DNA from: Cyanoderma ruficeps | Taxonomy: Eukaryota > Chordata > Aves > Passeriformes > Timaliidae | Assembly: GCA_008694505.1 (NCBI GenBank) | Contig: VZDJ01000174.1 | Span: forward strand, 13,268,118-13,332,117 | Reading direction: 5' to 3' | DNA: 64,000 bases | Shown here: positions 47,805-56,386 of the stretch, piece by piece | Numbering within the stretch: the first letter of the stretch is position 1 | Layout of the letters: every line of letters begins with the position of its first letter | Notes under the pieces: model-generated | Databases searched by the model: none | What the model was told of the DNA's origin: nothing | The model's input: the letters and a program-made list of their open reading frames with translations, nothing else | Program-made: the position numbers and the translations under genes

Positions 47805-48689
47805 AAAATGAGCTTTGAATTGGAACATAAACCCCAACGAGGAGCTCTGTGCATTTATAGCTCTCAGCTCACACAGGTACACAGGTTTAAATGCACTGAT
47901 GGCCCCTTTGGCCACACTGCTCCCAGGAGGGCAGGTTCTGGGTTTCCAGCTCTTAGTCTGGGGTTTAAGTGAGGACAGAAGTCAGTGCTTGCCTGCACAG
48001 GCTTGAAGAGGAGCATCTGCTGTGAGGTGGGGAGAGAAATGCCAGGGGCTGGAATCTGGGTGCACTGAGTGCACCAGGGGTTACCAGCCTGGCAAGTCTC
48101 ATTTAAAGTGTTGCAATCTCCCTGGAGTGTGAAATATCTCACTTTGGAAGGTATAAGCCATGAAACCCTGAGGTAGCTGAAAGTTGAGGGCAGAGTTTGA
48201 AGAAAGCTGTTTTCCTACTGTTCTGTTCCTTTTCCTATTTGTCTGCATTAAGGATGTTTAATTTCTTAACCCCTGTGGCATCATCAGCTTCAGCAGGAGC
48301 AAGTCCTGAGGCCAGGAGGGAGGGAATAAATTTGGATGTGTCAGAGAGATTATCAAGTGCGGGGTCATCTTCAACCTCGGGCTGTAGGTAACATTTTGGT
48401 GAGGAAAGGAAAGCTGACAAAGACAGTAAGGAACACAGGGAGACACATGAAAGGGAGCTGGAAGATGTCAGAATGGCTAATGGACAAAAAGTTCTAATAG
48501 TTTATAAAAATAACACCTGAAGCTCAATTTCTCCTCAGAGCTCTTATTTGGAACACAGAACACTGAAAGAAAAGGCAATAAAATTCAGATCAGAAAGCCT
48601 GAGTTCCCATCCACCCAGTATGGCAGCAGACGGTGGCCAAGGCAGACACTTTGCCGTATGGCATGTGTTCTATCAGAGTCTGGCTCATT
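47805..48689. other. Unique non-coding sequence
   Basis: No gene or repeat recognised between the inverted repeat and the next LTR. Confidence 0.4.
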
Positions 48690-49330
48690 GCAATGCCAGG
48701 TCTGGTCTAGCTGGGGCAGCATGGTGAAAATAGAGAGGAGAGAACGATGGAGTGCCAAAAAATAAAACTTTAATGGTGGTAAAATAACAAACGCGGAGAC
48801 CGCATGGTCTGAGGGGCAGCAGCCAAACTCCCGGCGGCATGGCTAACTTAACAATAGGTAAGGGTACCTGAGGGCAGGGGTACAATCCCAAAGGCAGGAC
48901 AGGGACGTGACTTTATATGTCAAAGGTCCTGAACCAACTAGAGACATGACCTATTTTGGAATGATGCCATTAGCATCCTAATTTCCATCCTTTGAGTATC
49001 CCACCTCCCATGGTTTCAAGTTTATGGTTTCTGCATAAGCTGCCTGGGCTGAGCTATTATCCATCCCAGCTAGCTTGGTTCCCACAGTGTTCCAACTGCG
49101 AGAGGCCCTTCCAGCGTTGAGTTCTGGGCACCTGAGGGGCACTGGCAGCAGTAAGAACTTCAGACTCCAGCACAGGAACAAGACTCCATGAGCCTTGGGA
49201 TATCTCCTCTCTCATGATGTCCAGGGAAGACTTTCAATCCCTTGGACATTTCCTATGGTGCACAAGACACCAAGGTTCCCTGGAGACCTTTTAACCAACA
49301 TTCATGTCACAGTGCAGCCTGTGACAGCAA
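48690..49330 (-). mobile_element. Probable solo LTR with 4-bp target duplication
   Basis: The LTR spans 48694-49326 (633 bp). Its minus-strand start is TGTCACAGGCTGC and its end CCTGGCA, flanked by GCAA at 48690-48693 and 49327-49330. On the minus strand there is a TATA-like 'atataaa' (plus 48912-48918) and, about 140 bases later, ATTAAA (plus 48769-48774) as poly(A) signal. A 4-bp duplication fits gammaretrovirus-like (ERV1) integration, but four matching bases can arise by chance, so the ends are provisional. Confidence 0.6.
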
Positions 49331-49471
49331 GGACAAGAACTCAAGCCATTCAGAAGGCTTTTTGCTATTCATTGTCACATTAGTGTCCAGCTGGAGTTTG
49401 CTTCCTTTGCTGCAATAGCAGAACTTGTCTCTTGTGAGAACTTTTCACTCTCATGGGGTTCAATTAACCCC
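49331..49471. other. Short unique stretch
   Basis: Sequence between the LTR and the next CR1. No feature recognised. Confidence 0.35.
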
Positions 49472-49870
49472 AGAATCACAGAGTCACAGAATGGTTTGGG
49501 TTGGAAAGGACCTTAAAGCTCATCTCATTCCACCCCCTGCCATGGGCAGAGACACATTCCACTGTCCCAGGCTGCTCCAAGCCCCAGTGTCCAGCCTGGC
49601 CTTGGGCACTGCCAGGGATCCAGGGGCAGCCACAGCTGCTCTGGGCACCCTGTGCCAGGGCCTGCCCACCCTCCCAGGGAACAATTCCTGCCCAATATCC
49701 CATCCATCCCTGCCCTCTGGCAGTGGGAAGCCATTCCCTGTGTCCTGTCCGTCCAGTCCTTGTCCCAGGTCCCTCTCCTGGAGCCCCTTTAGGCCCTGGA
49801 AGGAGCTCTGAGGTCTCCCTGGAGCCTTTTGTTCTCCAGGTGAGCACCCCCAGCTCTCCCAGTCTGGCTC
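49472..49870 (-). mobile_element. CR1 LINE 3' fragment, young subfamily
   Basis: Starts 'agaatcacagagtcacagaa' and 'tggtttgggttgg', then the full young-copy block, and extends to 'ggagctctgaggtctccctg' and 'gttctccaggtgagcacccc' in ORF2. One of the cleanest copies and the best local template for the subfamily. Confidence 0.92.
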
Positions 49871-52613
49871 CATTGACCTGGATCAAGAGAAGTGGTGGTC
49901 ATGTACCTCAAGATTATGGTCAAGTACCTCTACAGGCTCGACAGGGAAAGCAAGAGCTTGACAAGTTCTTGCCCAGGTGCCAAGGGAGATGCTGAGCTCT
50001 GAAGACAGATGCACACAAAGCAGTTTCTGTACTGCTGAGCATCCCCCAGGAGTGTCATTCCAAATGGCTCCATCCAACCCTGACAGCTGTCCAGGTGAAG
50101 GCATTCTCTAACATGAGCCCAGAACATGGAACAGGAGACATTCCACAAAAAGGACAGGTTGGTCTGAAAACCCAGCAGTGGTTTTCGTTAGAATTATTTA
50201 TGGGACAGTGAAAGAACAAATACTATTCCAGACAAACTCCTAAATACATTATTTCCATTGTCAAAGTAACCGCCCATTTTTCAAGACGAGGTGCTTAATT
50301 TTTAGGAAAGAAGGATGCTGTCTGCAAAGCATTTTCAGTCAAAGACAGAAAGACCAGTCCCTAGTGAGGACAAACACTCATGTCACTCTGTTTTAACATC
50401 TTCATCAACATGCCAGACAGTGTTCAGTGCACTTGTGTTTCACAGAAACCCTGTGAACAGAGAGACTCTTTGTCATTGTTCCCACGAGCTGGAAAAATTC
50501 CAGTTTGGGAAGATGGTCCTCAGCCAGAGCTTAACAAAACATGTTTGTCTGGACTTCTCTCTGAATTTCTCCTCCTTGCAAACCGTCCCCTGAGGAAAAA
50601 TCATTTTTGCCTTCATTCTCAGCAGCTCCCGTCTAGAAGGTGCTTTTAGCAGAGCCTCAGAGAAGCTGTTGCCAAGTGCTCCAACATCCCAGGCTTTTTG
50701 TCTCTGAAACAAAGGGAAATGCAGTTATGTTGACATGTTTTCACTAGTATTTTCTGCACTGATTATTTGCAGCTTTTAACAGTTTCTTCTTCACTGTGTC
50801 TAATTCTTCCATCCAATAATTCTTCAAGGTCCTCCTCATTGTTGCTGTTCTCTAAGAGACACCGTGTTCCAGGCCACCTTTCCCCAGGAATTGTATTTCT
50901 GCAGTTCTTGTTGGCTCATCTCCACAAACAAAGAAACGGAGATGGAGCCCAAGTAACGCAGAGAAAGTGAACACATCACACAACCCCAGCTCCTCCCAGG
51001 AACAGCTGGCAGCCTCATGGCCCATTCCAGTCCATCATGGGCCATCCTGGTACATCCTGGTACAGCAACCCCACAGTCCAGGTGGGAGCCACACTCCAGA
51101 CAGACTCCCAGGCTGAAAAGAGTCCTTCGCTGAGGGCCATGTGATTCCAGAAAGGCATCTGGGGATTGCACAAGGCATTTGGGGATGTTTAGAGGACGAA
51201 CAAAAGGCAGGGAATGGAAGGCAATGCATGAGAGCTCAGTGCCCCACACACCCTTTTGTGGGAAGGGTTCTGAGCAACAGGAGCAGGGGAGTGGAACTCA
51301 GGAGCTCCTATTTCTCAGTGTCAGAAACTAGGGAATCCTGAGATCCAGGGACAGCTACTAGGAAAGTGTCTAAGCACAGCTGCTGCAGGGATCTGTACAG
51401 GTTATATGCAAGTATGTAAATTCTCCACTGTTGCTGTTTCATGCTGGTCAGATTCATTTTGGGACCTGGGAACAAGGAGCTGCAGCAGCTCCACCTGTGT
51501 TGGGCCATTGGACAGGGAAACCCCTGACAAAGACAACCTCATTCCTGTATGCAAATTCCTTTTCTTGCTGGTCTTTGCTGTTTCTCCCAGTACCAGATGC
51601 AGGAACTCTGTACTGCTCTTCCAAATTCTCCCAGTTCACATCTGTTGTCTGTCCCAGTGCTGTGGCCTCAGAGTCAATATTTTGGGGAAATTAGTCCCCA
51701 AGCTGGTGCTGATGTCACTGAGCCCCTGTTTAGGCAGTGGTGTGACATTAACAGAGAAGTTATTGCTATGTACCACTTCCACATGGGAATAATCCAGTAT
51801 ATCCCAGCACTGTTCCTGCTGTACTGTGCTGCAGAACCTGCAGGACTCAATACCACACACAGACTGAGAGTGCTCCCAGATATTTGGGCACAGCCTCCTG
51901 CACAAGAGGAACACCTACTCAGCCACGTGCACCAGCCACACCATGTCACTTGTGTCCCCTCCAGCCCAATGAGCAGTTCCTGATCTTCCAAGAACCTCCT
52001 AGAACTAGCCCCGTCCTTTTTGCTCCATAGTCCTGCAAGTTATTTCAGGTCATGTTTCCAAGCTCTGATCTAGGATACTAAAGATTTATTTTAGCTTAGT
52101 CAAAAATTACCAAGTCAAAAGTCAAAGTTAAAAATACCTACACATACGCACTTCACATCCTCTGCAGCCTGGAAGTCCATCAGTTATATCCCTTACCTTA
52201 TCCCAAACATGTTCATTCAGATATTGCATCTGTGCACTTCTCCATAATCTCCAAACCTGCATTTCCAACAAACTGCTTTGTAAATTTGCTGTACTTTCTT
52301 TGTTTTTTGAACTTATTCCATTTTCCCTTTATAGGAAAAGTTGCAAGAACAGCAGCTGCCTCAGCTAGCTGAAGCCGTCAGTAACTTCATCTGCCCTGCA
52401 GTTTGTCAAGGATCCATTTCCCACCCAGCATTGTTCTCTTCCAATACTTGTGCAAACACTTCATATTGCCACTCCACAATCCTCCAGTTTTCTCATTTCA
52501 TTGTTCCAAGGGGTCATTCTCAGCTGCATTTATACAGCTCATGAGTCTCCGCTGAGGGCTCCAGTCTGGTCAATTTTGGTTTTGTGCTGATTGGGCACAT
52601 TCCTTGTTTTTTT
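49871..52613. other. Mostly unique sequence; retroviral traces possible at the right end
   Basis: No gene recognised. From about 52,000 the sequence becomes AT-rich, and at 52,529-52,535 the minus strand has a TATA-like 'gtataaa' about 20 bases from an 'agctgtataaatgcagctg' palindrome-like word. This could belong to a minus-strand LTR cut by the gap, but I cannot define its ends. Short unsupported open frames throughout. Confidence 0.4.
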
Positions 52614-52757
52614 NNNNNNNNNNNNNNNNNNNNNNNNNNNNNNNNNNNNNNNNNNNNNNNNNNNNNNNNNNNNNNNNNNNNNNNNNNNNNNNNNNNNNNN
52701 NNNNNNNNNNNNNNNNNNNNNNNNNNNNNNNNNNNNNNNNNNNNNNNNNNNNNNNNN
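52614..52757. other. Assembly gap (144 N)
   Basis: Unresolved bases. The right flank begins in the middle of an LTR whose missing 5' part in copy A is about 530 bases, so the stated gap size is either too small or the LTR is truncated here. Confidence 0.98.
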
Positions 52758-53462
52758 TTGAATTGGTGGAACTTGTTGGCAATGGTGCTGGAGCAGGTAG
52801 ATACTGGAGAAAGCGGTGATCCAGTGGAGACCCAAATGGAGAGAGAGGGCCCCTGTTCCCAGAGAGAGAGAAGGAGGACCCTTGCTTCCAAACCAGAGCA
52901 GCCCGTCCTTAGAGGACTGCACCCCGTGGACCAGTGACCCCATGGACCAGTGACGCCGCAGCAGTTTTGGGGAGTCTGTTTCCCCATGGGAGGATCTCAC
53001 TTGGCAGCAGTTTTGACAAGACTGCTGCTTGTGAGATTAGGGCCACACTGGAGAAGTTCATGGAGAACTGTGTCCCATTGGAGGGACCACATGGCACAAC
53101 AGAGCTTTGAAAGTCTCCTGTCCCTGAGAGAACAGAAGATCTCGAGTGATGGACTGACAAAACCCCCATGCCCTGTCTCCCTGTGCTGTCAGTGTGAAAG
53201 AGGGAAGGGCTGGGGGGGAATATGGTGCTTTAAAGTCTTATTTTACTTCTCATTATCCTATTCCAATTCTGTTAATAATAAATTTACTTTATACCTTTAA
53301 ATTTGAACATATTTTCCGCTTAGAGTGTTTTCTCCCAGTCCTTATCTCAACTCATGGGCGCTTCATTAATATTTTTTCCTCTCCTCTACCCAACTGTAGC
53401 AGGAGAGGGTGAACAAACTACTTTTGTTGGTGCCTGGCATTTGACAGTGTAAAGCCACCACA
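52758..53462 (+). mobile_element. ERVL-like LTR, copy B
   Basis: The first 220 bases are almost identical to 14658-14880 of copy A (about five differences, none in the first 170). Beyond 'ttttggggagtctgttt' the two copies diverge much more, and copy B carries about 90 extra bases near 53,000-53,090. AATAAA at 53277-53282. The 3' end '...ggtgcctggca' to 'aaagccaccaca' matches the terminus of a widespread avian ERVL-type LTR as I remember it. The 5' end is lost in the gap. Confidence 0.82.
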
Positions 53463-54401
53463 GGTTTTCATACTCAGAAGATCTTTTCACCACTTCCATG
53501 TGACACTCTCTCTCTCTTCTTTGCTGTGCTGTTTTCAACTCAGCTTATGGTCAGCTAAACTTGGCACAGCCCCAAGATCATCCTTGGCCTTGTACCAAGT
53601 GCAATTGAGCTTAACATGATACACGCATCCCTCACTTTCCTGACAACATATGTCCCATTACACTGTGCTCAAATCCTTGCCTTTGGGATTTCCCCTGACC
53701 CCTCACAGAACTTCCTCACCAAGCCTGAATTCAAGCAGTTGCACTGACACTGCTAGGCTAGAACTGAGATTTCCTGTCTTCCCAACTCAATTGCCCCTCC
53801 AGAGGAAGGATCAGCAACTTTAACAGGGCTCCTCCCTGAGGGAAGATCTCCAGATGGTGATATTTTTGTCCAGGTACCAGAGGAAACTATGAAGATGCTG
53901 TTCTTGTTGTTTTTTTCTTAAAATACGTTTTGTTCTCTGAAAGTACTGAAAATCATTCTCCTGTGTTAATCCTTGTCATTGGAGACAGGGTAGTAACAGA
54001 TGGATACAAAGTGGATGGGACTTGAAATCCTGTCAGAGAACATCCTTGTCCCAGGTCTCAGCAATGTCCTGCAGTGAATCAAAGCCACTCACTTGCTGTA
54101 AGCAAGCTTTTATACTTCCTCAGCTATGCAAATAGTTTATCCATCCCTTTTGTTCTCAGACTTGATGAATTCATCTACTGAATATAAGCATCTAGAACTG
54201 AGCCACAGCCTTCCTTTGTAGTGGTTAGGGAGAAAGGAATGTGTTTCTCATTCTAAAAAAGACTTTTAATATCAAGTGAAACATGCCCTGCCAGAGCCAG
54301 CTCATTTGCAGACATTAAGAGGAAGAATCTAAAGTTAAGTGAGATAAATCCAATCTGACATCTCTCACCCTCAGCTAAGCCCAGGTGGAAGATGCCAGAG
54401 A
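53463..54401. other. Unassigned sequence between two retroviral elements
   Basis: No coding frame of note. On the minus strand, at about 54,120-54,145, an octamer ATTTGCAT is followed about 18 bases later by GTATAAAAGC, a strong promoter-like pair that could mark another LTR. No termini or duplications could be found. Confidence 0.4.
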
Positions 54402-54407
54402 GAGGAC

Positions 54408-55185
54408 TGTTGCGGAAGATGAATCAGGGAAACCTTATAAATATGATTGCTTAGCAAAAGATTCTGAAAATATGAAACCTATAACCAAAATAGAAATGAA
54501 AGCTTGCTTTGAGTTGTAGGATACTGAGCCTTAGTTACTATATAACCAGAAAACAATAGCCTAGCCATCTGAAGGAGAATCCCTTTTGATTGAACAGTAC
54601 CCTTCTGCTGGCTAAGGGATCCAAAGGTCAATGTAGCAAAAGAGAATAGTCTGAAGAGTAGTTTTTAGAGTATAAAATATAACACAGTATGGTAATATAG
54701 TAGTTCTTATAGGCTGTATGTAGATTCTATAGAATTTTGTGTCTTGAACTGGTTGGTTAGTGTAAATTAGAATATTCAACACAAAAGCAAATAAAAGGTA
54801 TTGTAACGAAGTCTTGTGGCGCTAGCTCTCTCTCTAGCTCTCTCTCTGGCTCTCTCTGGCTCTCTCACTCTGGCTCTCTAGCTCTCACTCTAGGCTCTCT
54901 AGCTCTCTCTCTGGCTCTCTCTCTAGCTGTCTCTCTGGCTCTTACCCCTCCGCTCTGACCCTTGCCATCTCACTCATACCTCTTGCCCTCATTCTCTCCT
55001 GCCCTTCCTCTCTTTCCCCTCTTCCCTTCTCTCTCGTGCTCGGGCACACTTACAGCTGTGGCTGGCAGCTTAAGCAGAGCTCTTGCACCCCCGACCTATG
55101 CAATAAACTGCATGTTTCAAGAGCTGCCCTGGACTCCAGAGATTTCTATCGTCAACATCCCGTCTGCATTGTATTAGGTCCTACA
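54408..55185 (+). mobile_element. 5' LTR of the ERVK provirus
   Basis: 778 bp starting TGTTGCGG and ending TCCTACA, canonical TG...CA. TATA-like words occur at 54671-54677 ('tataaaa') and at about 54790 ('aataaaagg'); the second is placed better relative to the poly(A) signal AATAAA at 55102-55107. A CT-rich satellite (about 54825-54945, 10-base words 'ggctctctct' and 'agctctctct') has expanded within it. Several CpG sites present in the 3' LTR are TG or CA here. Confidence 0.92.
54825..54945 (+). repeat. CT-rich tandem repeat inside the 5' LTR
   Basis: Variable runs of 'agctctctct' and 'ggctctctct' over about 120 bases. The corresponding part of the 3' LTR is missing, so whether it predates integration cannot be seen. 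Confidence 0.85.
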
Positions 55186-55188
55186 GTC

Positions 55189-55206
55189 TGGTGCTCAACG
55201 TGTGAG
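55189..55206 (+). promoter_or_regulatory. Primer-binding site, tRNA-Lys-like
   Basis: Three bases after the LTR, 'tggtgctcaacgtg' matches 12 of the first 14 positions of the tRNA-Lys (1,2) site (TGGCGCCCAACGTG) used by betaretroviruses. Both differences are C-to-T changes. This is where minus-strand DNA synthesis would have been primed and supports the ERVK assignment. Confidence 0.75.
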
Positions 55207-55328
55207 AAGGCCGCTTTACCTTTTTCATCTGTAGGACATTTCTCCATTGACAGTAACTAAAACGACTGGTTTTCCCCCAAAAAAGCCGTCCCCAAGCACG
55301 AATAGCATTGCGTGGCACCGTTAATTTG

Positions 55329-55640
55329 GAGCTCTTTAAAGATTTTTCCGCAGTAACCCAAGAGCTAAGCTATTAGGGGGTTTGCACCACGTGGTTGAGC
55401 ATTCCCGGGGCTGCAGAACCGCTCCCCAGTGTTAGAGCTCTTTAAAGATTTTTCCGCGGTATCCCGGGAGCTGAGCTCTTAGAGGACCCCACCGCGTGCT
55501 GAGCCCCATCTCAGCATCGCTGCAGAGGTGCGTTATTGGAGCTCTAGAAATATCTGTCCGCAGCAGGCCTCCAAGCTCCGCGAGTCGTTGCAGAAGCAGC
55601 TTTAGGAGAGCCTCTGCGTGGTCGAGCACGGACGAGCATT
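55329..55640 (+). repeat. Three tandem leader repeats of about 105 bp
   Basis: Units start with 'gagctctttaaagattttt' or a variant at 55329, 55435 and 55539 (spacings 106 and 104). Each continues through 'ccgc', 'gagctgagct'-like sequence, 'gtggt(t)gagca' and a GC-rich end. They lie wholly in the untranslated leader between the primer site and the gag start, where retroviruses carry dimerisation and packaging structures. Divergence between units shows the duplication is old. Confidence 0.85.
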
Positions 55641-55818
55641 ACACAGAAGCGCCTGCATCCAGAGCTCGGAGGAAGGGAGCACCCGTGGGGTCCCGAGCAA
55701 AGAGGGACCCGGTCACAGTGTCTTGAGCACCAACCGTGCCTGGCCAGCAGCTACGTCAGAGCTCTGAGCGACGACCCTACTTCATTCACCAGATAAGTGA
55801 GTAATAACTGGTGTAGTC

Positions 55819-56250
55819 ATGGGACAAGGTTATTCTGCCCCAGACAGAGATCTCTATAAACAGCTAAAGAATTTACTTAAATCCAGCCCAAGTAACTTGC
55901 CTATAGAAGAGCTAAAAAATCTCCTAGCATGGACTTTGAACAATTTCCCAAATGCTGACCGCTCAGCTGTTTTAGCAAAGACTTTTGAGACACAGTCAGA
56001 GTTAAGCTTTTTTAATAATATCTCTCGCTGGGATATGGCTGTTGCGGAGCTGGTCCCAGCTTGCAGGGCGCTCGTTGAATTGTTTGCTGCGGGGACACTA
56101 CCGGCAGCAGCCGCTCCGCCGGTCCCGCTGCCCCGCTCGTTCCCCGCTCGTTCCCTTGCCATTTCGCTCATACCTCTTGCCCTCGTTCCCTCCTGCCCTT
56201 GCTCTCTTTCCCCTCTTCCTTTCTCTCTCGCGCTCGGGGCACGCTTATAG
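55819..56250 (+). pseudogene. gag: Truncated gag (matrix start) fused in frame to LTR sequence
   Basis: A 143-codon open frame. It starts Met-Gly-Gln, giving the N-terminal glycine used for myristoylation and membrane targeting of Gag in betaretroviruses. About the first 90 residues are a helical, Leu/Lys-rich segment with a Leu-Val-Pro-Ala-Cys-Arg-Ala-Leu motif, consistent with an avian ERVK matrix domain as I remember the family. An Ala/Pro-rich stretch follows, and from about residue 105 the frame is translated LTR sequence ending in a stop at 56248-56250. Capsid, nucleocapsid and all downstream genes are missing, so this cannot act as Gag. It overlaps the 3' LTR. Confidence 0.8.
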
Positions 56251-56380
56251 CTGTGGCTGGCAGCCTAAGCAGAGCTCTTGCACCCACGACCTGTGCAATA
56301 AACTGCATGTTTCAAGAGCTGCCCTGGACTCCAGAGATCTCTACCGTCGACATCCTGTCTGCCTCGTATTGGCTCCTACA
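56143..56380 (+). mobile_element. Partial 3' LTR of the ERVK provirus
   Basis: The last 238 bases of the LTR, aligned with 54956-55185 of the 5' LTR and ending TCCTACA before the duplication. AATAAA at 56297-56302. About 21 differences from the 5' LTR over roughly 225 aligned bases (about 9%). U3 and the start of R are deleted; the junction with gag lies between about 56,080 and 56,150. Confidence 0.9.
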
Positions 56381-56386
56381 GAGGAC

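Larger units (their letters stand above)
54402..56386 (+). mobile_element. Internally deleted ERVK (betaretrovirus-like) provirus
   Basis: An integrated endogenous retrovirus bounded by perfect 6-bp target duplications GAGGAC at 54402-54407 and 56381-56386; 6 bp is the size made by ERVK/betaretrovirus and alpharetrovirus integrases. In order: 5' LTR, tRNA-Lys-like primer site, leader with three tandem repeats, start of gag, then a direct junction into the last part of the 3' LTR. The rest of gag, pro, pol and env and the first part of the 3' LTR are absent. Intact duplications show that the two outer edges are original insertion edges, so the loss is internal and could have happened before or after integration. 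Non-functional. Confidence 0.93.

Noticed and set aside
52520..53000. Frames of 70-155 codons spanning the second gap
   Set aside because: Joined through N and LTR sequence; not real.
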